From PALSA-1296 sp038210275 (GTDB lineage: Bacteria > Bacteroidota > Ignavibacteria > Palsa-1295): DNA of 64,000 nucleotides. Below are positions 27,512-36,138 of this stretch, piece by piece. Under the pieces are notes generated by a model. The model ran no database searches. It saw only the letters and a program-made list of their open reading frames with translations, and had not been told where the DNA came from. The position numbers and the translations under genes are program-made. Location: the NCBI GenBank assembly GCA_038210275.1, contig JBBQWV010000019.1, positions 1-64,000 of the forward strand, written 5' to 3'. Position 1 is the first letter of the stretch. Each line of letters opens with the position of its first letter.

Positions 27512-28197
27512 GAACTAAGCTGAGCCTTTAGCTCAGTAAATGTTTTAGAGTTTCCAGATTGCTGTGCAAAATCAGACCATGTAGTTATGCGCCATTCACT
27601 TGTTGCTTGCTCTGTCGTCACGAGTATGACATGCAGTATCATCGAACCACTTATCGAAGGGGGAATGGAAGAATTTGATTGCACGGGAAGCAATACAAGA
27701 TAATCTGTAGTAATATCTGCTGCGTTTGAATTTGATTGGCTGATCTTCGTATTGCTAAAAGTCACGGTCAGTCTTGGATTTGATACAAGCGAAGATCTAA
27801 GATTCGTCATGAAATTTTGTTCTGATTGAATATTCCACCCATCAAATTTGCTCCGAGATGATGCATCCAATCCCGAACGAGGCGTAAAAATAAAAACAGA
27901 TTTATCTCCTGCAACAGAAGAATCCTTTGGACTCATGAAACACTTTGTATAATTTGTTGCATCAAGAACTTCTATCGTGCCTTTGAAATTTGCAAGTAAG
28001 TAGTTTGGTGTTGCTGCAGGAGTCCAGATAAAGGTTGAGCCAAAATCCGGATCGGAAGGTGTGCGGGTGCTAAAAAGATCACAGGAAGAAAGGGTTATGG
28101 CAAGTTGGAAGTACAGATATAGACGTATCGACGTATGGACGTATCGTCTCAAACGCCGAGTGGCAATCCTAATTCGTCTATACGTCAATCCGTCCAT
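27508..28197 (-). CDS. Putative lipoprotein of unknown function
   Basis: 229 residues if the ATG at 28197 is used. A hydrophobic stretch with lipobox AITLSSC follows an unusually long arginine-rich head. That head is encoded by the inverted repeat at 28108-28206, so the true native start may have been lost or replaced when the repeat arrived. The mature part is beta-rich with WTPAATPNYLLANFKGTIE and DYLVLLPVQ. A TTG six codons further upstream also fits. It is coupled to the next lipoprotein by a GTGA overlap. No family recognised. Confidence 0.65.
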   Translation of the reverse strand: MDGLTYRRIRIATRRLRRYVHTSIRLYLYFQLAITLSSCDLFSTRTPSDPDFGSTFIWTPAATPNYLLANFKGTIEVLDATNYTKCFMSPKDSSVAGDKSVFIFTPRSGLDASSRSKFDGWNIQSEQNFMTNLRSSLVSNPRLTVTFSNTKISQSNSNAADITTDYLVLLPVQSNSSIPPSISGSMILHVILVTTEQATSEWRITTWSDFAQQSGNSKTFTELKAQLSS

Positions 28198-28206
28198 AAG
28201 TCTATC
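28108..28206. repeat. Inverted repeat built of GACGTAT/GTCTATAC units
   Basis: The left arm (about 28111-28146) contains TAGACGTATCGACGTATGGACG and the right arm (about 28167-28206) contains CGTCTATACGTCAATCC and GTCCATAAGTCTAT, its approximate reverse complement. Both arms are made of 8-10-base units ending in GAC or GTC. It lies across the methyltransferase stop and the start of the lipoprotein gene at 27508-28197. Confidence 0.7.
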
Positions 28207-28939
28207 TTTGTGCAACGAGAATTAACCTCGGAGAACTCCCTACATCAAACCGTGCGCCGTCATAATTTCCAAATTTTTCTCGGATCGTTAACCCGGCATT
28301 TGCGAACATTTTTTCGAAATCCAGCAACTCAAAAAGCCTGACTGATTCATGAAACTCCTTCGAACCATGTTCGGAATAAATAATAATTTTTTTTACTACT
28401 CTGCCATTTCGAATCTCTCTAGATTGTTCTACTCGTTCACCGGAAGAAAGTGTCGTCTCATCACGCGCTGATAAATTGTTGTTTACCAGAAAACTATTAA
28501 AAAAATCCAACACAAAAAAACCATCGGGATTTAAGCACTTCCCTACTTCTATAATCACTTCTTCATTTTCCTCGTCAGTTGGAAAATACCCAAAACTCGT
28601 GAAGAGATTGATAATGAGATCGTAGCTGCCACTAATTTGGCGCATATCTTGCTCTTTAAAATCAACTTTCACTCCTTCGGTTTCAGCATTTTTTTTTGCT
28701 TCACAAATGAGGGTCGGAGAAAGATCAACACCTGTGATGTTTTTGTAACCTCGCTTGGCAAGATTGATTGAATGTCGTCCGGCGCCGCATGCAAGATCAA
28801 GGATTGCTGCATCTTTAGAAATTCCTGTCGCTGCCTCAATCAGGTCAAGAGCTTTCGAAGCTTCTTCGGTATTTCGATGATGATAGAGCGCTAGGTAGCG
28901 CTCATCTGCAAACCAATCTTTATACCATTCGTGCGGCAT
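28202..28939 (-). CDS. Class I SAM-dependent methyltransferase
   Basis: 245 residues. Motif I is AILDLACGAGRHSINLA, followed by GVDLSPTLI and the acidic KEQDMRQI. YDLIINLFTSFGYFPTDEENEEV is motif IV and matches a common class of small-molecule methyltransferases. The substrate is unknown. The ATG overlaps the recR stop by one base (TGATG). Confidence 0.9.
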   Translation of the reverse strand: MPHEWYKDWFADERYLALYHHRNTEEASKALDLIEAATGISKDAAILDLACGAGRHSINLAKRGYKNITGVDLSPTLICEAKKNAETEGVKVDFKEQDMRQISGSYDLIINLFTSFGYFPTDEENEEVIIEVGKCLNPDGFFVLDFFNSFLVNNNLSARDETTLSSGERVEQSREIRNGRVVKKIIIYSEHGSKEFHESVRLFELLDFEKMFANAGLTIREKFGNYDGARFDVGSSPRLILVAQR

Positions 28940-29541
28940 CAGACGAGCAACCTACCTTCAAGTGCTTTTGCAAGCGTTGCTTCATCTACGAATTCCAAAT
29001 CGCTGCCGATAGGGATGCCTCGGGCAATTCGTGTGATCCTTGGAACAATATCGTGCAAAAGTCTTGCAAGATAGAGCACCGTTGCTTCGCCTTCAACATT
29101 CGGATCAAGCGCAAGAATAACTTCTTTCACACCTTTTTCTTCATGTAAACGAAGGAGCAGTTCTCTGATCTTTAATTCATCCGGACCGATTCCATCAAGC
29201 GGCGAGAGCGAGCCTCCAAGAACGTGGTAGAGTCCTCTGAACTCATTTGTCCTCTCAATAACAAGTACGTCGTTCGGCTCTTCGACAACACAAATGAGAC
29301 TTTGGTCGCGGCGCCTATCTCTGCATATCAAACACGGATCTTCTTCGGTGATGTTGCCGCAAACGCTGCACGTTCGAACTCGCTCTTTAAGATGATACAA
29401 TGCTTCGGCAAGCGACTTAACTTCGCTGTCGGATTGCTTCAAGAGATAAATTGCAAGGCGAGCCGCCGTCTTTCTTCCGATCGTGGGAAGTGAAGAGAGG
29501 CGCTCAATAAGGGTTTCTAATGCCGGCGAAGTGTAGAGCAT
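28939..29541 (-). CDS. recR: Recombination mediator protein RecR
   Basis: 200 residues. It has the N-terminal helix-hairpin-helix (LPTIGRKTAARLAIYLL), the zinc finger CSVCGNITEEDPCLIC and the Toprim domain (VVEEPNDVLVIERT, GGSLSPLDGIGPDEL, LALDPNVEGEATVLYL). RecR works with RecF and RecO in gap repair and RecA loading. The gene sits directly after ybaB, as in many bacteria, but dnaX, the usual third partner, is absent. Confidence 0.97.
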   Translation of the reverse strand: MLYTSPALETLIERLSSLPTIGRKTAARLAIYLLKQSDSEVKSLAEALYHLKERVRTCSVCGNITEEDPCLICRDRRRDQSLICVVEEPNDVLVIERTNEFRGLYHVLGGSLSPLDGIGPDELKIRELLLRLHEEKGVKEVILALDPNVEGEATVLYLARLLHDIVPRITRIARGIPIGSDLEFVDEATLAKALEGRLLV

Positions 29542-29569
29542 GGATCAGAATTCTCTCCGAAGGTTTTAC

Positions 29570-29893
29570 TTATCTCGTTAAGCCGGGAATATTCGGCATA
29601 AAATTATTTGCAACGCTTGACATCTTCTCATCGGCAAGTTCTTTCGCTTTGCTCAATGCCCGGTTTGCTGCAGCGACGACGAGATCCTCGAGCATTTCCT
29701 GTTCATTAGGGTCAATGACTTCTTTTTCAAGTTTGATCGCAATAATTTCGCCATTTCCATTTGCAGTGACTTTTACCATTCCTCCGCCCGCCTCGGCAGA
29801 AGCAATAACACTGCCAAGCGATTCCTGCATTTTGGAAACTTCTTCCTGCATTTTCTGCACCTGCTCAAGCGCCTTCATTAACTCTGGATTCAT
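29570..29893 (-). CDS. YbaB/EbfC-family nucleoid-associated protein
   Basis: 107 residues. MKALEQVQKMQEEVSKMQESLGS is the dimerising N-terminal coiled helix, then GGGMVKVTANGNGEI, VIDPNEQEMLEDLVVAAANRAL and EKMSSVANNFMPNIPG. The family binds DNA as tweezer-like dimers. It is 28 bases upstream of recR. Confidence 0.95.
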   Translation of the reverse strand: MNPELMKALEQVQKMQEEVSKMQESLGSVIASAEAGGGMVKVTANGNGEIIAIKLEKEVIDPNEQEMLEDLVVAAANRALSKAKELADEKMSSVANNFMPNIPGLTR

Positions 29894-29990
29894 ATATTCT
29901 TGTAACTTACTTTAAGAGAAGTTCAAACGAGAAATTTCAGGAAATGGTTGAAAGGAATGACAGGTAATCACTTTGCACAAAATTCAGAAC

Positions 29991-31025
29991 TTAAAATAAA
30001 TCCAACTCTCCCGGTCGATGAAAAAGATTTGTTGCAAGTGGCAGCCTGGGCTCTTTCATTTTGTATTTCGTTGAGAGGACATCAACAAGCTGATGCATGT
30101 AATCGGCATACGCACCTGTTCCAGTCATACGTGTTCCGAAGTTCGCATCATTAAGTTTACCTCCTCGAATCATCATCACTCTTGCCATCACACGTTTAGC
30201 TTTTTCAGGATAATTCTTTTCTATCCAGTCTGTGAAAATTGGGGCTACTGATTGCGGAAGCCGAAGAATGGTATGAGCTACTCTTGTAGCCCCCGCTTCG
30301 CTTGTACGTTTCAGGATCGTCGGTACTTCATTATCATTGAGTCCGGGAATGATAGGACCGACCATCACTCCAACTGGAATTCCTGCTTTACTGAGTTCAG
30401 ATATTGCCTTGATCTTCATTTCAGGAGTAGAGGTTCTTGGTTCAAGCTTTCGCCTGAGATCGCGATCGAGCGTTGTAACAGATAGAAGTGTACTTACAAG
30501 ATTCATGCTTGCCAACTCTTTCAGCAGATCAAGATCACGCAAGATCAGCGCATTCTTTGTAAGTATGCTTACCGGGTTTCGGTATTCGAGGAAGACTTCG
30601 AGAATTTGTCGTGTAAGTTTATAGGTTCGCTCTGCCGGCTGATAGCAATCGGTATTTCCACTCATCATAATGGATTGCGGAATCCATTTTTTATTATCGA
30701 ATGCCTTTCGCAGCAAAGCAGGAGCATCATGCTTGACGACAATCTTCGATTCAAAGTCAATGCCGGCATTATATCCCAGATACTCATGATACGGGCGTGC
30801 CCTGCAGTAAGCGCAGCCATGCTCGCAGCCACGGTAGGCATTGATCGAATATGCCATGCCAATATCGGGACTTTCATTCTTATACAGAATAGACTTTGCA
30901 TGGTCGGGTATAAATTCTGTTTGAATGACAGGCAGTTCTTCGCCGATGGTTTCCCATCCGTCGTCAAACGATTCGCGGCGTGTAGTTTCGAAACGGTTTT
31001 GTGTTAGTAATGTTGTTCCTCTCAT
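29991..31025 (-). CDS. Radical SAM protein (SplB-like, PA0069 family)
   Basis: 344 residues. The 4Fe-4S motif is AYRGCEHGCAYCRARPYH (Cys67, Cys71, Cys74), followed by SGNTDCYQPAE, SILTKNALILRDLDLL and GPIIPGLND. This arrangement is that of the PA0069 group, distant relatives of spore photoproduct lyase. The reaction is not established; a DNA- or RNA-related repair role is often proposed by similarity. An inverted repeat sits just before its start. Confidence 0.9.
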   Translation of the reverse strand: MRGTTLLTQNRFETTRRESFDDGWETIGEELPVIQTEFIPDHAKSILYKNESPDIGMAYSINAYRGCEHGCAYCRARPYHEYLGYNAGIDFESKIVVKHDAPALLRKAFDNKKWIPQSIMMSGNTDCYQPAERTYKLTRQILEVFLEYRNPVSILTKNALILRDLDLLKELASMNLVSTLLSVTTLDRDLRRKLEPRTSTPEMKIKAISELSKAGIPVGVMVGPIIPGLNDNEVPTILKRTSEAGATRVAHTILRLPQSVAPIFTDWIEKNYPEKAKRVMARVMMIRGGKLNDANFGTRMTGTGAYADYMHQLVDVLSTKYKMKEPRLPLATNLFHRPGELDLF

Positions 31026-31033
31026 ATTATCTA

Positions 31034-31054
31034 TAGGTGCCTATAATAGCACCT
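31034..31054. promoter_or_regulatory. Inverted repeat before the radical SAM gene, possible operator
   Basis: TAGGTGC and GCACCT flank an AT-rich centre (CTATAATA) nine bases upstream of the ATG. The 6-bp arms AGGTGC/GCACCT are perfect and the centre contains a -10-like TATAAT, so a regulator binding here could block transcription. A similar TAGGT-N12-ACCT arrangement is at 47135-47156, upstream of recA. Confidence 0.35.
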
Positions 31055-31137
31055 GTAATATAATACAAAAAAAACCTTACATGTCAAAAAGTAAAAAGGA
31101 TTTTAAATAAGGAGATGCTTGAGTGAGTCTATTCTTT

Positions 31138-31662
31138 TTATTTCAGCACTTCATATCTCAGGATCAATGTCCCCTGCTCATTCACTTTTTCAGAGCTTAT
31201 CAGTCGCAAATTTATATCAAGTTTTTCTTCGATGACAAAATTTCCGCCACTGGCGAAAATTTTTGGTTCGAGGCTCAGAGATAATTCATCGATGAGGTTA
31301 GCTTTCAAAAAAGATGTGGCAACGTGCGGACCGCCAACGACCATCATCTCATTAAAGCCGGTTTTTTGAAAACGAGAATAAATCTCGGATGGGGTTTCTT
31401 TGGTAAATTCAGTTTGTCCAGGAACGCTATACTTCTCATATTTCTCCGGTTCATGAGTCATGATGACAAGAAGGCGATCCGGAGAAGGTTTGACGGGATC
31501 AAAATTAAAAGTACCACTTCCCATGATGATGAGCTTGGCGTCATTCCAGAGTTTTTTAAAGTACGTCTGATCTTCTTTCGATGACCACCTGAAGACGTGT
31601 GGATCGCCCCATTTGGTGATCTTTCCATCGAGCGTCGTTACAAAAATAAGCGATGTTTTCAT
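31138..31662 (-). CDS. Dihydrofolate reductase-like / RibD C-terminal domain protein
   Basis: 174 residues, a single RibD_C/DHFR-fold domain: SLIFVTTLDGKIT, IIMGSGTFNFDP, EIYSRFQKTGFNEMMVVGGPHVATSFL and IDELSLSLEPKI. These stand-alone proteins are NADPH-dependent reductases of pteridine- or pyrimidine-like substrates; the specific one is not known. There is no deaminase domain, so it is not a full RibD. Monocistronic. Confidence 0.88.
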   Translation of the reverse strand: MKTSLIFVTTLDGKITKWGDPHVFRWSSKEDQTYFKKLWNDAKLIIMGSGTFNFDPVKPSPDRLLVIMTHEPEKYEKYSVPGQTEFTKETPSEIYSRFQKTGFNEMMVVGGPHVATSFLKANLIDELSLSLEPKIFASGGNFVIEEKLDINLRLISSEKVNEQGTLILRYEVLK

Positions 31663-31675
31663 TCTTTTTCCTATC

Positions 31676-31849
31676 TTATTTCTTACTCATCTTTGAAAAT
31701 ATAAAGAAGATAAGACCAACTACAGCAACAACAAGTATGATTCCAACCCATACGCCTGCTTTGAAAATATCGCCGATCAGTGTGCAGCCTGAAATGTTGA
31801 GAATGAGAGTAATTGCTACAGATACGAGAAATACAATTCGGTTTTTCAT
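31676..31849 (-). CDS. Small lipoprotein with a single membrane helix
   Basis: 57 residues, overlooked easily because of its size. It starts at ATG 31849 (MKNRIVFLVS) and has a lipobox near NISGC (Cys22), then GDIFKAGVWVG and a strongly hydrophobic helix (IILVVAVVGLIFFIF) before a KMSKK end. The GDIFKAGVWVG-I-x-x-V-V core is shared, as far as I recall, by many tiny Bacteroidota proteins of unknown function. It is 14 bases upstream of the reductase gene and probably co-transcribed. Confidence 0.75.
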   Translation of the reverse strand: MKNRIVFLVSVAITLILNISGCTLIGDIFKAGVWVGIILVVAVVGLIFFIFSKMSKK

Positions 31850-31970
31850 GGTTATGGTTTTCGTTGTGTTAATATCTAAGCTCTAATAACTTCAACAAAA
31901 ATACGCATCTACACAGCGAAAAATGTTACAGAATTATAGAAATAAGTTACATTATTTACATATTTTACCG

Positions 31971-32333
31971 TTACTTACGCTTCAGAGGTGTCTTCGTTTT
32001 TTTCTTTGAAGCTTTTGCTTGCGAATTAAACTCCAAACAAAGCCCGATCCAATAATCGAAATCCTTTTTGTTTTTGAATCCCTCTTCGCTGACTTTAATC
32101 CACCCGGTTAGCGGTCTGCCCTTCATGATCATTATTCTCGCACTTTTGTTCTTCAGCGCTTCATCTTGCATCATTGGGTCAATGCGGCACATCAGTTCAT
32201 CGCCTGAGACGGTAACACACATCTTCCCGTTCACCATGAATGTCACGCCGCGAAACATTTTCTTTTCATCGACTTTGGGAATCTCGACAAGCGCTTCCCT
32301 AACTCGATCTGCAAGTTTTTCGTTATATGGCAT
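31971..32333 (-). CDS. TfoX N-terminal domain protein
   Basis: 120 residues. VDEKKMFRGVTFMVNGKMCVTV and LMCRIDP match the TfoX_N fold, and GRPLTGWIKVSEEGF the end of the domain. The tail is lysine-rich. TfoX/Sxy is a competence regulator in Proteobacteria, but this stand-alone domain occurs widely without a known role. The gene starts seven bases after the methyltransferase-like gene. Confidence 0.88.
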   Translation of the reverse strand: MPYNEKLADRVREALVEIPKVDEKKMFRGVTFMVNGKMCVTVSGDELMCRIDPMMQDEALKNKSARIMIMKGRPLTGWIKVSEEGFKNKKDFDYWIGLCLEFNSQAKASKKKTKTPLKRK

Positions 32334-32339
32334 AGGGAA

Positions 32340-32813
32340 TCAGAGCCACCTCCTCACTGTGAGTTTGTAGTCAAGATATTGCTGACCAAATTTCCGCTGA
32401 AGATATTGTTCTTCTTTTTTCATAATGTATTGCTGAACAACTATGAGAAGAATCGGGAAAAGAATAATATTCCACCAGTTTCCAATCAGGCACGTTATTC
32501 CCAAATAAACAAGTGTTAATCCCACATACATCGGATTTCTGGTAATGTGATAAATACCTGTCGTTTGAAGAGAGAAAGCAGGTTTAATAAGGATCAAAGT
32601 ATTTTTACTGCTAATAAATTGACCAATGCTTCTGGAAAGGAAAAAGAATGCCGTGAAGAGTAATGCAACGCCGACAACTTTTACAGCCGTCATTTCAAAA
32701 AAGGAAACATCTATCACTACACTCTTCTGAAGAATAATCGCAGCGATAAAAGTTAAAACATAAAACAGCGGCGGCGGAATGTACACACCCGGACTATCTT
32801 TTCTTGTTGCCAT
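32340..32813 (-). CDS. ICMT/PEMT-like membrane methyltransferase
   Basis: 157 residues with four hydrophobic segments. TGIYHITRNPMYVGLTLVYLG is the conserved methyl-donor-binding block and the C-terminus has KKEEQYLQRKFGQQYLDYK. The family methylates phospholipids or isoprenylated cysteines; the substrate here is unknown. It is a second member in this window, but its neighbour is TfoX-like, not a polyketide synthase. Confidence 0.88.
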   Translation of the reverse strand: MATRKDSPGVYIPPPLFYVLTFIAAIILQKSVVIDVSFFEMTAVKVVGVALLFTAFFFLSRSIGQFISSKNTLILIKPAFSLQTTGIYHITRNPMYVGLTLVYLGITCLIGNWWNIILFPILLIVVQQYIMKKEEQYLQRKFGQQYLDYKLTVRRWL

Positions 32814-32842
32814 AATAATTTGCTCCTTAATATAATGTCTGG

Positions 32843-34615
32843 TTATTTTATAAGTAGCAACTCTCTTGCTAGTTTTATACTTCCGCTCACGAGAGAAATG
32901 ATATAGCTTCCACTCGGCAGATTATCAACACCCACTGTTACCGAATGCTCTCCTTCTGAAACTCTGCCGCTGATTATCATTTTCACAACTTTTCCTGTCA
33001 TATCCAACAATGCTATTCGAACTTCCGACTCCTTTGGAGTTGTGTAATTGAAGTTCGTCACTCCCCTGAATGGATTAGGAAAATTTTGATTCAAGCCAAA
33101 TCCTTGAGACCGTGTTGTATTATTAACTTCACTCGTGGGTATTCCAAAAACGCCAACCGGAAGCAATATAGTCTGCTCCTTATTACTATTTAATGCGTGA
33201 GCCTTAATTGTCAACATTGAAATGAGGAGTCCTAATGTACTCGGAGTTGCGCATATAGTCAGCACTGCTTCGCTATGTCCTTTCAAGGTAAAGGGAATTG
33301 TCAAACCACTCACTGAGAAATCAGAAGCATTTACACCAGCCTGAAGTAAAGAATCTATAATAAGATCACCATCACCCATATTCATGAGCGTATCAGTGCG
33401 GCAAGCTTGTTTACCAATTAATACTGAATCAATATAAGGATCGCCCCCTAGTACATTCGCTAATTTACCTTCGGTAGAATTAAGAGTTGAACAATCCCCA
33501 TTCCCCGTTGGATTGCGCTTATAATAGACAGCGCCGCTATCGCCATAGACTACATGAACTGTGCATCCTGTAAGAGCAAGAAATGGCTGACCTCCGAAAT
33601 CAATTTGAGATGGTGTATCCCAAGTTGCACCGCCATCCGCAGAATGCGCATACCATGCTCCACCACCAGTTCCTAAATGATCGTAGCCCAAATGCAAATT
33701 CAATCCATCGCGCACGAGGAATGGATAGATGCCTGAGAAAAGATCTTTCACAACTGCGAAAGTTCTTCCTGAATCAGATGATTGACGAAGACCGACATCG
33801 AAACCATTGCCACTGCCTAAGCCATCAACTACATCAACATACTTCCCATTAGGTGAGACCATCGTTGTATAGGAATTCGTCGAAGTGATTGCAGTTTCGT
33901 CACCCCATGTAACTCCTGCATCGGATGAATGCCGGTAATATGTCAGCATTGTGCCGCTACGTTTATCATTCCATGATAAATGTACATCCTGCCCAAGAGC
34001 AGCAATTGCCGGATCTTCAGAGCGGTTCTGTGCGTTCGAAATTTGCTGCTCAGCGCTCCATGTTACTCCGTTATTGGTCGAGCGCATAAAAAATACTTCC
34101 GTATTATTTGTCGGAATAGTTTTATTGAGTGAGACAACAACTAATGCACCACTTGCAGCAATTCCAGGCCAAAACGAAGTATTACTATCAAGGATCACGA
34201 TAGGTCCCCAGGTCGCGCCGCCATCAGTTGAGCGTTTGTAAAATGAAGCACGATGCCCAAGGGACTCGTCCATCCAAGCAAGATGAACAAAGTTACCTGA
34301 TACAGCGATAGCAGGAAAAGTAGCTTTCTGATTCGTATCTGTCAGCGCAATAGCATTGCTCCACGACAAACCCGTATCAATTGAGCGAGTATAATATATC
34401 GCATATCCATTCATTCGATGATCGCTCCAGACTACATGAAGAGTGTCGCCGCTTGCGACAAGGCATGTTGCCATATTCTCATTTAATGACGTGGATATAC
34501 CATGCGTCGAAAGTTTCACTCTTGGAGACCAACCGCCCAAAGCTGCAATAGGAAGAAGACTTACAATAACAACTAAGATCAGAATTTTTTCTGAAAACAG
34601 TATAGTATTTTTCAT
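32843..34615 (-). CDS. Sialidase-like BNR beta-propeller protein with T9SS sorting domain
   Basis: 590 residues with a signal peptide. Repeated asp-box motifs of the form S-x-D-x-G-x-T-W (STDGGATWG, STNNGVTWS, SSDAGVTWG, SADGGATWD) form a six-bladed propeller over residues 30-380. A middle domain (SVLIGKQACRTDTLMNMGDG) resembles an Ig-like/HYDIN fold. The C-terminal T9SS domain has NFPNPFRG and DMTGKVVKM. Sialidase active-site arginines are not obvious, so glycan binding is more likely than hydrolysis. Confidence 0.85.
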   Translation of the reverse strand: MKNTILFSEKILILVVIVSLLPIAALGGWSPRVKLSTHGISTSLNENMATCLVASGDTLHVVWSDHRMNGYAIYYTRSIDTGLSWSNAIALTDTNQKATFPAIAVSGNFVHLAWMDESLGHRASFYKRSTDGGATWGPIVILDSNTSFWPGIAASGALVVVSLNKTIPTNNTEVFFMRSTNNGVTWSAEQQISNAQNRSEDPAIAALGQDVHLSWNDKRSGTMLTYYRHSSDAGVTWGDETAITSTNSYTTMVSPNGKYVDVVDGLGSGNGFDVGLRQSSDSGRTFAVVKDLFSGIYPFLVRDGLNLHLGYDHLGTGGGAWYAHSADGGATWDTPSQIDFGGQPFLALTGCTVHVVYGDSGAVYYKRNPTGNGDCSTLNSTEGKLANVLGGDPYIDSVLIGKQACRTDTLMNMGDGDLIIDSLLQAGVNASDFSVSGLTIPFTLKGHSEAVLTICATPSTLGLLISMLTIKAHALNSNKEQTILLPVGVFGIPTSEVNNTTRSQGFGLNQNFPNPFRGVTNFNYTTPKESEVRIALLDMTGKVVKMIISGRVSEGEHSVTVGVDNLPSGSYIISLVSGSIKLARELLLIK

Positions 34616-34711
34616 AGCGATAATCGTGATAAGAAACTCATCGGAACAACCGCCTAATAGGGAGAGAGATTCCTAAGGTTTTGGCGATTGTCGGGTACAC
34701 GCTAAAGGATA

Positions 34712-35725
34712 TCAACGAATAACCAAGTTTTCTAACTTCATCTTCAACAGATCTTTCAAACTACCTTTTTTCGAACGGATATCTCCGTCCTGTGCATAAA
34801 GAACTCCTTTTGTTATTGCTTCAACGCCGACCTTGTTCAGTCCCTCGTAGATATGATAATTGGCACTTTTGTTTTGGAATGTTACAGATAAATTATTCTT
34901 CGTCGTATCGAACATAAAGCCCGGTGTTTCTTCATCGGTTTCGATAGGATAAGAGAATTCGACATTTTGGTTCGTATCGAGAAGTGCGTAGTTCAATTGC
35001 TGATTGTGTGCAAATAATAAGACATGTTTACCATTCTTAATGACCTTGAACGAGAGAAAAATAGTTAGGTCAGCCGTATCAAGATTTTTTGTGACAGACT
35101 TTACCATCTTTTTTCCATCCCAGGTTTTTTCTGTAAGTATCACATACGGAAGATTTTGGGCATCCTCTTCGACGACCTTTACAGCTTTCGGCTTATTGCT
35201 CTCGACAATAAACTCTGAGAATTCATGCCAGCAGCAGCCGCTTTTTGTCATGGTATGAATCGTTTTCCTCACGGTATCAATATCGAACATTCCGCAATAA
35301 TCATGGGCAAGTTTCGTAAATTCTTTACTACGCAGGAATCCGACTTCCCCACCTAAAAATATCGTAAATGATGGTCCATGGTAACAGCTTTCTTGACCAT
35401 CCATAATAGCGAAATCTTTTATTCCATCAAAGTTAAAATCATCATACATGATCACGCTCTGCTCGCCATATGGTAATTCCTTAATATTGGCTTGTACTTT
35501 GCCTTCAGGATGATCAAATGCAAGCTCATTAGACTTTACTTTGATTAACTGTTTGCCGGATTTTTTATTGTAGATAGCGACCGAGCCTTTCATAAAAACA
35601 TCACTTGTATCCTCGACGGTGATCTTTCCATAATAATCCGGCGAAAAATTATTAACATTGAAAGTGATCTGCGAAAAGGCAGCCTGAGAAATACATAAGA
35701 GAGATAGGACAACAAGTTTAATCAT
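34712..35725 (-). CDS. Secreted protein of unknown function with DxDxxG calcium-loop motif
   Basis: 337 residues with a signal peptide ending in AAFSQ. MYDDFNFDGIKDFAI is an FG-GAP/EF-hand-type Asp loop. FLGGEVGFLRSKEFTKLA and SGCCWHEFSEF, with adjacent Cys, are strongly conserved-looking and recall the XAC2610 group of secreted proteins. No catalytic motif is visible. It has no T9SS tail and stands alone with gaps on both sides. Confidence 0.7.
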   Translation of the reverse strand: MIKLVVLSLLCISQAAFSQITFNVNNFSPDYYGKITVEDTSDVFMKGSVAIYNKKSGKQLIKVKSNELAFDHPEGKVQANIKELPYGEQSVIMYDDFNFDGIKDFAIMDGQESCYHGPSFTIFLGGEVGFLRSKEFTKLAHDYCGMFDIDTVRKTIHTMTKSGCCWHEFSEFIVESNKPKAVKVVEEDAQNLPYVILTEKTWDGKKMVKSVTKNLDTADLTIFLSFKVIKNGKHVLLFAHNQQLNYALLDTNQNVEFSYPIETDEETPGFMFDTTKNNLSVTFQNKSANYHIYEGLNKVGVEAITKGVLYAQDGDIRSKKGSLKDLLKMKLENLVIR

Positions 35726-35730
35726 AAATA

Positions 35731-36135
35731 TTATTTTTTCTTTGCTGGTTTTGGTGTCTTCGACATTCGCAGTTGATACAAAGCAAGTGCATTGAAGAGT
35801 AATTCTTTCAGCATAACAGAATTAATCTGACTCCCGGATGTAACCACCAAGTACCGTGAAATTTTTCCTGTTCCTTCAAGAAGCTTATGTGGATCAAGGA
35901 GTTCGGTCCCTCTATTAAATCCGAGTTTTAATCCTTTTTTTGATGGAATAATTACACAGATCAGTTCTGCATATTTTTGTCCGTAACAATACCCGATCAT
36001 TTTAGCAGGCAGATCAACTTGTTCGATAATATCAGGGAGGTTTTCAAAAATAACTTCCCGAAGCAGCAGTGTATTGTGTTGTATTCTTTCATCGTACCGG
36101 GATAAGAAGTCACTTATGTTCTTGTCTTTTGTCAT
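35731..36135 (-). CDS. DUF1801-family protein
   Basis: 134 residues. VIIPSKKGLKLGFNRGTELLDPHKLLEGTGKISRYLVV is typical of the DUF1801/YdhG fold, an alpha-beta protein found widely with unknown role. The end is a lysine-rich tail (TPKPAKKK). It follows the next upstream gene by three bases. Confidence 0.85.
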   Translation of the reverse strand: MTKDKNISDFLSRYDERIQHNTLLLREVIFENLPDIIEQVDLPAKMIGYCYGQKYAELICVIIPSKKGLKLGFNRGTELLDPHKLLEGTGKISRYLVVTSGSQINSVMLKELLFNALALYQLRMSKTPKPAKKK

Positions 36136-36138
36136 TAG

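Noticed and set aside
28108..28206. CRISPR array
   Set aside because: Only a few short units in two inverted arms, with no spacers of constant length and no cas genes.
31653..31886. Plus-strand 77-residue frame
   Set aside because: It is antisense to the small lipoprotein at 31676-31849, which has a lipobox and a conserved core.
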